Shown: positions 26,555 through 34,346, counted from the first letter of the stretch. The stretch: DNA of 64,000 nt from Flavobacterium sp. ov086 (GCF_900187965.1 NZ_FZNL01000001.1:124001-188000), one strand, 5' to 3'. Numbers and translations: made by a program. The notes: generated by a model from the sequence alone, not told the origin.

Positions 26555-26753
26555 CAAATAGGTCTTTTATTGTAACTCCTAAAGCATTCGCTAGTCGCTC
26601 AACAACTTCAATAGAAACATTTCTTTCTCCCTTTTCTATTGTTGGTAAATAAGTTCTGTCTATCTCTGCTAAATTGGCTAGCTTTTCTTGAGATAATCCT
26701 TTGAGTTTTCTAAGCTCCTTAATTTTAAGTCCGAATTTTTGCTTAATATCCAT
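26547..26753 (-). CDS. XRE/C-protein-like HTH regulator 2
   Basis: A 68-residue HTH protein (LSQEKLANLAEIDRTYLPTI, then EKGERNVSIEVVERLANALG), typical of restriction-system controller proteins. Its last codons overlap the ATG of the nuclease-helicase by 8 bases (GATGAATAG context), so the two are coupled in one operon, with the regulator first. It is homologous to regulator 1 downstream. Autoregulation is expected for this class but no clean operator is visible. Confidence 0.85.
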   Translation of the reverse strand: MDIKQKFGLKIKELRKLKGLSQEKLANLAEIDRTYLPTIEKGERNVSIEVVERLANALGVTIKDLFDE

Positions 26754-26812
26754 GTTAACAAAAGTTGCAAAATGTAGACTTTAAAACAACGGAGTATAGT
26801 CGGGGTTTTGTT

Positions 26813-26820
26813 TATCTTTG
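26813..26820 (+). promoter_or_regulatory. putative -7 box for the 89-residue gene
   Basis: TATCTTTG (TAnnTTTG) 13 bases before the ATG at 26834. There is no TTG at a standard distance. The start would be nearly leaderless. Confidence 0.4.
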
Positions 26821-26833
26821 AAATAAAATTCCT

Positions 26834-27103
26834 ATGTTAAGTTTAAATGAAAAAATTCAGCATTTAGAAAATTACTTGTCGCAAGCAAATGAGAATTACG
26901 CAGATACTTTTAAAGAAGATATTGTTATTTTCATAGATGATTTTACTGATCAAAATGAGCTTTTGTCTTTTCTAAATAAAATTGATTCTTTAGAAGAAAT
27001 TGAAAATTGGGTTGAAAATTTATGCTCTAGAATTATTTTGAAATTTGATTCTGAAGGAGAAGAAATAAATGATTTTATATATGACTATATACAACTTGGC
27101 TAA
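26834..27103 (+). CDS. small acidic protein, unknown
   Basis: An 89-residue, strongly acidic, helical protein (ILKFDSEGEEINDFIYDYIQ at the end). I recognise no family. It is divergent from the XRE/nuclease-helicase operon and followed 23 bases later by a zinc-ribbon peptide gene, so it belongs to the same AT-rich islet. Its acidity would suit a DNA mimic or immunity protein, but that is only a guess. Confidence 0.5.
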   Translation: MLSLNEKIQHLENYLSQANENYADTFKEDIVIFIDDFTDQNELLSFLNKIDSLEEIENWVENLCSRIILKFDSEGEEINDFIYDYIQLG

Positions 27104-27126
27104 CCTTAAAATATGGAGAGAAAAAC

Positions 27127-27312
27127 ATGATAGAATATTCAATCTTAGAAATTCCAACTGTTCTTAATCCGCCTATAAAACTTATAGATGTTATTTATAA
27201 CTGTCCTGTTTGTGATTACGAAATTGAAATAGATCTGTTTGTAGATGATAATAGTTTTGTAAAATGTGATGTTTGCGATCACCTAACAAAATTTAAAATT
27301 AAAAGAATCTGA
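27127..27312 (+). CDS. small zinc-ribbon protein
   Basis: A 61-residue protein with two CxxC pairs: NCPVCDYE and KCDVCDHL, 18 residues apart, which would form a zinc ribbon. It is otherwise short and acidic in the middle (EIEIDLFVDDNS). There are no further domains. Probably cotranscribed with the 89-residue gene. Function unknown. Confidence 0.55.
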   Translation: MIEYSILEIPTVLNPPIKLIDVIYNCPVCDYEIEIDLFVDDNSFVKCDVCDHLTKFKIKRI

Positions 27313-27342
27313 ATTCTCGTATTATTAAAACATAATAAAGCT

Positions 27343-27425
27343 TAGTTTGACAATTGTTGCGGGGCTTCAACTTCGCTCAGCCTGACAATAATATGGAGAT
27401 TCCTCATTCTTTGGAATGACAAAGC
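27343..27425. repeat. dispersed repeat unit (GACAATTG..GACAAAG)
   Basis: Contains CTTCAACTTCGCTCAGCCTG and GATTCCTCATTCTTTGGAATG, variants of the TTCGACTTCGCTCAGGATGA type repeats elsewhere in the window. Confidence 0.5.
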
Positions 27426-27461
27426 AAGCAGGAAAAGAGCAAGAAGAAAAAACCACAAAAT

Positions 27462-27488
27462 AAAAAAGCCACTTCGCAGTGGCTTTTC
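27462..27488 (-). terminator. terminator of the 77-residue gene copy 2
   Basis: Minus-strand stem AGCCACT / AGTGGCT with a TGCGAA-type loop followed by T6. Confidence 0.75.
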
Positions 27489-27496
27489 ATCTTTTA

Positions 27497-27730
27497 TTAT
27501 TCAACATTCAAATAAGGATTTAAAACTTCGGCTAGTTCGTTGAGCCAGTAAAAACCGTCTTCGATGCTTATTTTGTCGGTTTGGAGGGTTTGGTAATCTC
27601 GCATTATACTTAAGGCGAGTAGATAATTTAGTCTTCGGATTGTTTTTGCCATACTTTGTGGATCTACTGATTTGTTGAAAAAATCAATTAACCGCGTTTC
27701 GGTTTCTTTTGATAAGGTGTTTGTACTCAT
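27497..27730 (-). CDS. 77-residue orphan protein, copy 2
   Basis: Paralog of 6771-7004, same length, with the same SKETETRLIDFF and GFYWLNELAE blocks. Family unknown to me. It differs from copy 1 in having no adjacent XRE gene, though the C-protein-like regulators lie within 3 kb. A 41-codon ORF in a structured leader ends in an ATGA overlap with this start (see 27727-27852). It has a clean terminator. Confidence 0.65.
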   Translation of the reverse strand: MSTNTLSKETETRLIDFFNKSVDPQSMAKTIRRLNYLLALSIMRDYQTLQTDKISIEDGFYWLNELAEVLNPYLNVE

Positions 27731-27852
27731 GATTCTTGCATTTTAGGAAATATAAAACCCGCGTAGCTAAGGTGTCCTACGCTGCAAGAGCGTTGCAGTT
27801 GTTTCCAATACCGCCACCATACCACACGGGCACAAAGTTTTTCTGAATTCAT
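27727..27852 (-). CDS. 41-codon leader ORF within a GC-rich structured element
   Basis: On the minus strand ATG at 27850-27852 opens 41 codons rich in Trp, Arg and Cys (ARVVWWRYWKQLQRS). They stop at TGA within the ATGA that starts the 77-residue gene. The DNA is GC-rich against its surroundings and folds into two adjacent hairpins: CTGCAA/TTGCAG and GCGTAG/CTACGC. An imperfect 22-bp direct repeat (27727-27748 and 27849-27870) flanks it, duplicating the start-codon region. It could be a leader peptide, a small RNA or an inserted element. Whether it is translated is unproven. Confidence 0.35.
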   Translation of the reverse strand: MNSEKLCARVVWWRYWKQLQRSCSVGHLSYAGFIFPKMQES

Positions 27853-28005
27853 AAGTCTTGCATTTTAGGACTGCGAAGATACCAAAAAACCTTGTGATTT
27901 GTACGAAATAACGGGTCGAGTTTCTAGTGTGATTTCAGCTTCAACGAAATGACAAAAATTGCGTATAAATCTTGTAATTATTTTCATAATGTTTTATTAA
28001 CTCAC

Positions 28006-28036
28006 TTGTCTTTTTGTCTTAAATAAGATAGCTTTG
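28006..28036 (+). promoter_or_regulatory. promoter of the HPF-like gene
   Basis: TTG at 28006-28008, 20-base spacer, TAGCTTTG at 28029-28036. The ATG is 27 bases further. Confidence 0.65.
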
Positions 28037-28063
28037 AGAAACAATCATTAAATATAAAGCCAT

Positions 28064-28378
28064 ATGAAAATTCAAATCAATACAGACAAGAACATCGAAG
28101 GACACGAAAGATTAGAAGCTTATTTTTCTGGAGAATTAGAAAAAGGCTTAACGCGTTTTGAGGAAAAAATAACCCGCATCGAAGTACATTTTGGAGATGA
28201 GAACGGAGAAAAATTCAGCTTACACGATAAAAAATGTGTGATCGAGGTTCGTACAGCAAAACTACAACCCATAACCGTTACAGAACACGCCGATACGCTC
28301 GAAAAGGCTTTTCAAGGCGCTTTGGCGAAAGCAAAAAAATCACTTACTACGACTTTCGAAAAAATGAAAGAGTATTAA
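28064..28378 (+). CDS. ribosome hibernation-promoting factor-like (HPF/RaiA) protein
   Basis: A 104-residue short-form HPF/RaiA family protein that would bind the 30S decoding centre and idle ribosomes. It shows the beta-alpha-beta layout with INTDKNIEGHERLEAYFSGE, RIEVHFGDENGEKF and CVIEVRTAKLQPITV. It lacks the C-terminal extension of long HPF. It has its own promoter and shares a bidirectional terminator with the next gene. Confidence 0.82.
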   Translation: MKIQINTDKNIEGHERLEAYFSGELEKGLTRFEEKITRIEVHFGDENGEKFSLHDKKCVIEVRTAKLQPITVTEHADTLEKAFQGALAKAKKSLTTTFEKMKEY

Positions 28379-28397
28379 TTCAGATACAAACAAATGC

Positions 28398-28436
28398 AAA
28401 AATGGCATTATCTTAATCAGATAATGCCATTTTTTA
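28398..28436. terminator. bidirectional terminator
   Basis: Long stem AAAATGGCATTATCT / AGATAATGCCATTTT with a 5-base loop between the converging HPF-like and NAD(P)-binding genes. It includes the latter's stop codon. Confidence 0.85.
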
Positions 28437-29090
28437 TTTTAGTAAAGCAGTCATTTCTTCCCACTCTAATATTTTAACCGGATCGTTGAGTTTATTGGCT
28501 GCTTTGACCATCGATTGGGCAATATCCTTTGCTTCTATTCCTTTATACTTACTGGATTTTCCAATAAATAACGGATTTATAACTTTAAAGATCGAGATCA
28601 AAACTTTTTCGAGAGTTCGTTTTTCTTTTCTATTTCCCAGAATCATCGAAGGTCTAAAGATATAGGTATGATCAAAATTTAAATTAATAATATCACGCTC
28701 GGTTTCGCCTTTCATTTTTACGTAAAAAACAGATGAATTCTCATTTGCTCCAATAGCAGAAACCAGAAAAACCGATTTTGCTCCGTTTTCTTTGGCTAAT
28801 TGCGCTGCCAAAATGGGATAATCATGATCTATTTGATAGTATTGTTTTCTGTCAGGTGTTTTCTTTTGTGTGGTTCCAAGTGCGATAAAAATTCCGTCTG
28901 CATAAATGCCTTTTACCACATTTGCCAAAGAATGAAAATCGCCTATTAAAATCTTTAGTTTTGGATGCTGAATGTTTAGATCTTTCCGAACAACAATTAT
29001 TATTTGCTCATAATTGGTATCATTCAATAAACTTTCGAGAATATATGATCCTACAAGTCCGCTTGCGCCATAAACAATTGCTTTTTTCAT
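28434..29090 (-). CDS. NAD(P)-binding oxidoreductase (HTATIP2/YbjT-like)
   Basis: A 218-residue Rossmann-fold protein. The nucleotide motif YGASGLVGSYILESLL is at residues 8-23. FIALGTTQKKTPDRKQYYQI and VSAIGANENSSVFYVKMKGE follow, with an SDR-like YxxxK in the second. The family (NAD(P)H-binding, atypical SDR) is clear but the substrate is not. Monocistronic. Confidence 0.82.
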   Translation of the reverse strand: MKKAIVYGASGLVGSYILESLLNDTNYEQIIIVVRKDLNIQHPKLKILIGDFHSLANVVKGIYADGIFIALGTTQKKTPDRKQYYQIDHDYPILAAQLAKENGAKSVFLVSAIGANENSSVFYVKMKGETERDIINLNFDHTYIFRPSMILGNRKEKRTLEKVLISIFKVINPLFIGKSSKYKGIEAKDIAQSMVKAANKLNDPVKILEWEEMTALLK

Positions 29091-29349
29091 ACGATGATTT
29101 GTTTGCTGTAAGTTGTAAAATTATTGAATTACTTTATAATTAATCCTTTACAATAGAATTATTTAAATACATAGAAACCTTTTTCTTTCGCAGAACAATG
29201 TACATTTAAACAGAACGATTAACATAATAATAACGCTTTTCGGGATTGTAAGAAGTAAATTTGCAATCCCAAAAAACGAACTTGATTCTCAATCGAAAAC
29301 AAGCGCATTGCTTGGGATTATCTACAATACATTATTTAAAAAAACACTC

Positions 29350-30510
29350 ATGAAAAAGCAACTACTCGTATTACTAACGGCAATTTTGTTAAGTTTTGGC
29401 GTAAATGCACAAGTAAAATCTTCTGAAACAAATGTTCTGGTTTTGATCTATTCTCAAAACGGTGGAACTTATAAAATGGCAAAAGCTATTGCCGAAGGAA
29501 TTCAGGAATATCCAAATACAAAAGCAACCATAAAAAGAGTTCCTTCAATTAATCCAAAAGAAAAATTAAATGCTGATGTCGAGAAATTACCAATTGCTAC
29601 GATCGAAGAATTGGCAAATTATGACGGAATCGCTTTTGGAAGCCCTGTTCATTTTGCGAATATTAGCGCCGATATGAATTACTTTTTCAGCCAGAGTATT
29701 CCGCTTTGGACATCGAGAACTTTAGAAGGTAAACCGGCAACTGTATTTATGTCTGCAGGATCCGGAGCAGGAAAAGAAGCTGCAATTTTATCTTTTTGGA
29801 ATATCCTTGCTTCTCACGGAATGATTATCGTACCTACCGGAATTATGGGAACAGCGACGTTAGACAAAACTGTTCCGCAGGGAAATACTCCTTTTGGAGC
29901 GACTTCTTTGGCTGGATCTGTTGGAACTCGTCCGTCGCAAAGCGAATTGAATTTGGCTAAAGAACAAGGAAAAGCTTTGGCAAGAACAGCATCTGGATTG
30001 AAAAATACAGAGAATATAAAAGCCGTAAAAACAACTTCGGTTGAAACTAAAATCGATATCAACAAAACATTAAAAGACAATAATATTACACTTCCTGAAG
30101 CGCCAAAACCTGTTGGAAATTATGTTCCGTTTACAATTTCAGATCATAAAGTTTATATTAATCAAGTGGCTTTGAAAGATGGAAAAATCCTAAATCCGGG
30201 TAAAGTTGGCGCAACAGTTACAGATGAACAAGCCAAGGAAGCAACTTACCAAACAATGCTAAATGTTATTGCAGTTTTGAAAGAGGCTTGCGGAGGCGAT
30301 TTGAACAAAGTAAAACAATGTGTGCAACTAACAGGATATTTTAATACCACTCAGGAATATACACAACATGCGGGAATTATGAATTCGGCTTCGAATTTGA
30401 CGGCATTGGTTTTTGGAGAAAAAGGAAAACATGCCAGAGCTACAATTGGTGCTGCTTCTTTACCGATAAATTCGGCTGTAGAAATTCAGGCGATTTTTGA
30501 AATTGAATAA
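29350..30510 (+). CDS. exported flavodoxin (WrbA-like) - RidA fusion protein
   Basis: A 386-residue two-domain protein. Start: ATG at 29350 (MKKQLLVLLTAILLSFGVNA), with signal-peptide cleavage after NAQ. Residues 27-212 form a flavodoxin/NAD(P)H:quinone-oxidoreductase domain with FMN-loop YSQNGGTYKMAKAIAEG, FGSPVHFANISADM and SAGSGAGKEAAILSFW. Residues 245-386 form a RidA/YjgF domain with QTMLNVIAVLKEACGGD and HARATIGAASLPINSAVEIQ, retaining the conserved Arg363. A linker of about 30 residues joins them. RidA proteins hydrolyse reactive enamines in the cytoplasm, so an exported fusion to a flavodoxin is odd. Upstream, TAAATTTG at 29256-29263 is a possible -7 box. Confidence 0.85.
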   Translation: MKKQLLVLLTAILLSFGVNAQVKSSETNVLVLIYSQNGGTYKMAKAIAEGIQEYPNTKATIKRVPSINPKEKLNADVEKLPIATIEELANYDGIAFGSPVHFANISADMNYFFSQSIPLWTSRTLEGKPATVFMSAGSGAGKEAAILSFWNILASHGMIIVPTGIMGTATLDKTVPQGNTPFGATSLAGSVGTRPSQSELNLAKEQGKALARTASGLKNTENIKAVKTTSVETKIDINKTLKDNNITLPEAPKPVGNYVPFTISDHKVYINQVALKDGKILNPGKVGATVTDEQAKEATYQTMLNVIAVLKEACGGDLNKVKQCVQLTGYFNTTQEYTQHAGIMNSASNLTALVFGEKGKHARATIGAASLPINSAVEIQAIFEIE

Positions 30511-30797
30511 AAGAAAAACTATATTTTTTTTAACGGTTTAATCAAGAAAGTAATTAGAAAAATCCGTTTTCATCAGCGTTTTCGCTTTAGCGAATCAGTA
30601 AAATCAGCGTCTAATTTTGACGCGGATAAAACAGATTTACTTCGTAAAAACGCAGATAAAAACAGATTTTATTTTCTAAAAGCTTAACTTAATGACATTG
30701 CCCATACAAACTACACAACATTTTATAACACAATCTAATTTTTTGCGTGAGGGATAGAAGGAATCCGCCGCGGCGGAACGAATAGCCCGACAGCAAT
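30511..30797. repeat. spacer with GC palindrome element
   Basis: No gene. AAATCAGCGTC / GCAGATAAAAACAGATTT-type repeats lie at 30570-30670. The 14-bp palindrome TCCGCCGCGGCGGA lies at 30764-30777 inside GCGTGAGGGATAG...GAATAGCCCGAC, a conserved-looking post-gene element also partly present at 3880-3912. Confidence 0.6.
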
Positions 30798-30843
30798 AAA
30801 AAAAGGGGCGACTATGCTATTGCAAAGTCAGCCCCTTTTTTTA
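30798..30843. terminator. bidirectional terminator
   Basis: AAAAAGGGGC(G)ACT pairs with AGTCAGCCCCTTTTT, giving T runs on both strands between converging genes. Confidence 0.8.
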
Positions 30844-30880
30844 TTGGTGGCACGCCCAGATTATTTTTACAGGCGTTGTT

Positions 30881-31543
30881 TTATGATTTTGGCAATGGCG
30901 CTCCAACGGCAATATCGCAGCGATGTCCCGTTTGTCCGTGTGGCGGATTCATTCCTTCGGCTGTTACAACTGGCTTTTCGGTACTTAATAAAGCCGGAAC
31001 AGCATTGTTTGCCGGTGGTGGTGTAACGGTAAAGTTTTGTGTTGCAGTTCCGCTTTGTGCAGGAGCCGCAGCAACTGGTTTGGCTACAGGAGAATTTAGT
31101 GGCGCTCCAACAGGAATATCACATCTGTGTCCGGGTTGTCCGTGCGATGGATTCATTCCTTTCGCCACTTTTACAGGAGCCGCAGTTGTTGTTGTAACCA
31201 CATTTTGTTGACCTGGATTTACCTGAACAGTTTGCACAGGCTGCGCTGTAGTTTGTACTTGTTGCGTTGGTGCCGAATTTAATGGCGCGCCAACGGCAAT
31301 GTCGCAACGATGTCCGGGTTGTCCGTGTGCAGGATTTAATCCGGCGTTACTACTCAAAACGGTATTCGGATTTGTAGCAACCGGAGTTTGAACTACTGAT
31401 TGTGTTTTAGTAGTGTCTTTTGCCAATCCCAGTTTCACTAATTCAGAAGCTGGCGTACTTTCTTGTGGCTCTAATTCTTTCTTGCAAGAAGTAAAAACTA
31501 AAGAAACTACAAATATTGAGGTGATAAGTATTTTTGGATTCAT
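30881..31543 (-). CDS. lipoprotein with three HGQPGHRCDI repeats
   Basis: A 220-residue lipoprotein. Start: ATG at 31541-31543 (MNPKILITSIFVVSLVFTSC), lipid Cys20. The mature chain is low-complexity (Thr, Val, Gln, Pro, Ala), interrupted by three near-identical blocks at residues 68-90, 129-151 and 197-219. The consensus is GMNPxHGQPGHRCDIxVGAPL. Each block has two His and one Cys, so metal or haem binding is possible. The linkers look flexible. The function is not known to me. Single gene with a shared terminator downstream. Confidence 0.7.
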   Translation of the reverse strand: MNPKILITSIFVVSLVFTSCKKELEPQESTPASELVKLGLAKDTTKTQSVVQTPVATNPNTVLSSNAGLNPAHGQPGHRCDIAVGAPLNSAPTQQVQTTAQPVQTVQVNPGQQNVVTTTTAAPVKVAKGMNPSHGQPGHRCDIPVGAPLNSPVAKPVAAAPAQSGTATQNFTVTPPPANNAVPALLSTEKPVVTAEGMNPPHGQTGHRCDIAVGAPLPKS

Positions 31544-32045
31544 GATGTCTATTTTTAAAGCTATCAAATATAGTAAATCCTATTGTACCATATAAGTTAT
31601 GTAAGAAAATTTAAGTTTTTGGGTTGTTGTTTTAATCTCTCAAAGTCGCAGAGACGCAAAGTTTTTTTCTCATTTTGTTTCATTTCTGATAAATATTGGG
31701 TTTACGTTGCGTTTCAAGGGATTGAAATCCCTTGCTACAAAATAGGTCATTCCTTCGGAATTTTATAAAGAGTTCCGGAGGAACGGATCATATTGTAGGG
31801 ATGTCCCGAGGCTTCGGAATCAATCCGTCCATCGCAAGAAATTCGACAAAGATTAACGACATTCTATATGGTGCTTCTAGTGTGATTTTGATGATTCCTA
31901 AAAATAAACTTTGCGCCTTCGCTATTTTGAGAGATTAAATTAACCCAACAAAAAACTCTGTACCTTTGACCCCATGATCCTTTGCACCTATGATTTGCAC
32001 CCTTAAAAGAATATTTTCTAACTTTAAACCAAACTATAACTTATC
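31544..32045. repeat. intergenic mosaic of dispersed repeats
   Basis: No gene. It holds TCGCAGAGACGCAAAG (31645 on). A second, inverted copy (31699-31830) matches the roughly 130-bp repeat at 6511-6641. A TTCTAGTGTGATTT segment and a GCGCCTTCGCT tail follow. The 3' end carries the leader of the next gene. Confidence 0.65.
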
Positions 32046-32537
32046 ATGAAAAAATCAATTTTACTTTTATTATTCGTTGCCTCTTTTGCAAATGCACAAA
32101 CTTCTGAAAAAGACAAAGTCAATCAAACTATCGATTTGTGGCACAAAGCGGCTGCCGATGTGAAATTTGACGCTTATTTTAATTTAATGGCCGATGATGC
32201 AATTTTCATTGGAACAGACGCTACCGAAAACTGGAATAAAAAAGATTTTAGCGTTTGGGCAAAACCGTTTTTCGACAAAGGAACTACATGGAATTTTACG
32301 GCGCTTGAGCGTCATATCTTTTTTGATAAAACGGGAAAAATTGCCTGGTTTGATGAATTGCTAAATACGCAAATGAAAATTTGCCGCGGTTCTGGTGTTT
32401 TGGTTAAAGTGGGGAAAGAATGGAAAATTCAGCATTACGTTTTATCCATGACAATTCCGAATGATGATATCAATGCAGTGATTAAAGTAAAAGCACCAAT
32501 CGAAGATGTTTTGATTGAGAAGCTAAAGAAAAAATAA
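32046..32537 (+). CDS. exported SnoaL/NTF2-like protein
   Basis: A 163-residue periplasmic protein with signal peptide MKKSILLLLFVASFANAQ. The mature part is an NTF2-like (SnoaL/DUF4440) fold: VNQTIDLWHKAAADVKFDAY, FNLMADDAIFIGTDATENW and RGSGVLVKVGKEWKIQHYVL. This family covers enzymes and binding proteins, so no specific role can be given. Monocistronic. Confidence 0.82.
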   Translation: MKKSILLLLFVASFANAQTSEKDKVNQTIDLWHKAAADVKFDAYFNLMADDAIFIGTDATENWNKKDFSVWAKPFFDKGTTWNFTALERHIFFDKTGKIAWFDELLNTQMKICRGSGVLVKVGKEWKIQHYVLSMTIPNDDINAVIKVKAPIEDVLIEKLKKK

Positions 32538-32753
32538 ACATTTTTGAGCTTTCTTCTTATAATCCTAACTTTTCTAGCACTTTAGAAGATCTGATATCAA
32601 TTTAATTATAATATAATTGACAATATTACCCATTATTTGGAAGTTCAAAATAAGATTGTCTCAAAAAAATGGTTCGAATTTTACAATATTAACTAAAATA
32701 AAAGCAACACCTCTATTTTAACAGCCTTCAAAATCAAAATCTTTATTTTTTTT

Positions 32754-32761
32754 TAACTTTG
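32754..32761 (+). promoter_or_regulatory. putative -7 box of the amt gene
   Basis: TAACTTTG, 38 bases before the ATG. No TTG at standard spacing. The surrounding 260 bp have no gene. Confidence 0.4.
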
Positions 32762-32799
32762 ACCCCAAAAAAAATAGGGTTAAATAAAGTATTTGAAAA

Positions 32800-34182
32800 A
32801 TGAAAATAGAAAAACGCTGGATCATCTCCTTTATTATTATAAGTATTGTTTGTATTACGGGGGCATTTTGGCCAACTGTTACTCAAAATAGTTATGTATT
32901 ATCAGAATTTGGTACAACCGATCATATTGTACCTGCTGATGTTGCCTGGATGTTAACTTCTTGTTGTCTGGTTTTGATTATGACTCCCGGATTGTCATTT
33001 TTCTACGGAGGAATGGTTGGGCGAAAAAATGTAATTTCGACCATGTTGCAAAGTTTCATTTGTTTGGGCGTTGTAACTCTTTTATGGGTTGTGGTTGCTT
33101 TTAGTTTGGCTTTTGGAGATCCTGTAGGATTTAGTTCGGGAGGTCACTTTTATAGTTTCTTTGGCGATCCAAGGACTTTTGCTTTTATGGATTATGTGGG
33201 CGTTTTGCCTCATAAACAATTGGCAAGTACGATTCCGTTTATGTTATTTGCTTTGTTCCAAATGAAATTTGCCATTATTGCTCCGGCAATTATTACAGGT
33301 TCGTTTGCAGAGCGTGTTCGTTTTATATCATATTTATTATTCATTAGTTTGTTTACCATCTTTATTTATGCGCCTTTGTGCCATTCGGTTTGGTATCCAA
33401 CAGGAATTTTAGGAACTTATTTTGGCGTAAAAGATTTCGCCGGAGGAACTGTAGTACACATGAGTTCAGGATTTGCTGCTTTGGCGGGAGTTCTGGTTTT
33501 AGGAAAAAGAAAAAATAGCCAACATATACCAACCAATATTCCGTTTGTATTGTTAGGAACGGGAATGTTATGGTTTGGATGGTTCGGATTCAACGCCGGA
33601 TCTGCTCTTGCTGCCAACGGAACTGCTGCAATGGCTTTTGCAACAACAACAACTTCATCGGCTGCAGCCATGTTAACCTGGGTTTTCTTCGATCGTATGA
33701 ACGGAAGGAAAGTTTCGGCTCTTGGCGCTTGTATCGGGGCTGTTGTAGGTTTGGTTGCTATTACACCTGCCGCAGGATATGTGTCGGTTCCTGAAAGTAT
33801 GTTCTTCGGGTTTGTGACTGCCTTAGTTTCAAATTCTGTTGTAAACTGTCGCTTCTCTAAAAGATTTGATGATACGCTTGATGTTTTTGCTTGTCATGGT
33901 GTAGGCGGAATTATGGGAATGATACTTACGGCTATTTTCGCTCATGGCGAAGATGCAAGTTTGCTACACGGTGGATGGAATGTTTTTGCACACCACATGA
34001 TGGCATTGGTTCTGGTTTCGCTTTTTACTTTCTTTGGAGCATATTTCTTGTTTAAAGTAACGAACTTTATTATTCCGCTACGAGTTTCAGAAGAAAACGA
34101 ACATATTGGATTGGATTTATCGCAACACGATGAAACGCTTGATCCTAAATTAAAACCAATTACGGAAGCACATTACGGATAA
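32800..34182 (+). CDS. amt: ammonium transporter
   Basis: A 460-residue inner-membrane Amt-family ammonium channel with eleven-helix topology. Family motifs: PGLSFFYGGMVGRKNVISTM (helix 2), AERVRFISYLLF, PLCHSVWYP with the first pore His, FAGGTVVHMSSGFAALAG, GTGMLWFGWFGFNAGSA, and ACHGVGGIMGM with the second pore His. The C-terminus after the last helix is long enough for PII-type control, but no glnK gene follows. It is monocistronic, with nitrogen control only presumed. Confidence 0.95.
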   Translation: MKIEKRWIISFIIISIVCITGAFWPTVTQNSYVLSEFGTTDHIVPADVAWMLTSCCLVLIMTPGLSFFYGGMVGRKNVISTMLQSFICLGVVTLLWVVVAFSLAFGDPVGFSSGGHFYSFFGDPRTFAFMDYVGVLPHKQLASTIPFMLFALFQMKFAIIAPAIITGSFAERVRFISYLLFISLFTIFIYAPLCHSVWYPTGILGTYFGVKDFAGGTVVHMSSGFAALAGVLVLGKRKNSQHIPTNIPFVLLGTGMLWFGWFGFNAGSALAANGTAAMAFATTTTSSAAAMLTWVFFDRMNGRKVSALGACIGAVVGLVAITPAAGYVSVPESMFFGFVTALVSNSVVNCRFSKRFDDTLDVFACHGVGGIMGMILTAIFAHGEDASLLHGGWNVFAHHMMALVLVSLFTFFGAYFLFKVTNFIIPLRVSEENEHIGLDLSQHDETLDPKLKPITEAHYG

Positions 34183-34185
34183 AAA

Positions 34186-34280
34186 AGGTTGCCACAAATT
34201 ACACGAATTTTCTCTAATTTTTTTTTCGCTCAAACCATGAAAATTAATTCGTGAAAATTCGTGTAATTCGTCGCAAAAAA
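34186..34280. repeat. CACGAATT dispersed repeat
   Basis: GCCACAAATTACACGAATTT and its inverse AATTCGTGTAATTCGTCGC flank an AT-rich loop, so this can fold into a hairpin after amt. It provides a false N-terminal extension to the trmB frame. Confidence 0.65.
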
Positions 34281-34346
34281 TTTAAACACAATTGCTCAGT
34301 AATCATTCGTTTATATTCCTTAATTTTGCTGAAAATTTTTGTAAAA

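Noticed and set aside
27727..27870. Reading the GC-rich leader as a named riboswitch
   Set aside because: Two hairpins are visible but I could not match a known aptamer core, so no riboswitch class is claimed.
30814..31211. Plus-strand frames over the HGQPGHRCDI lipoprotein
   Set aside because: They are mirror frames of the repeat blocks. The minus-strand frame has the signal peptide, lipobox and repeated motif.
34251..34346. 32-codon N-terminal extension of trmB
   Set aside because: Encoded by the CACGAATT repeat. A TAATTTTG box at 34321-34328 and family start position favour GTG at 34347.
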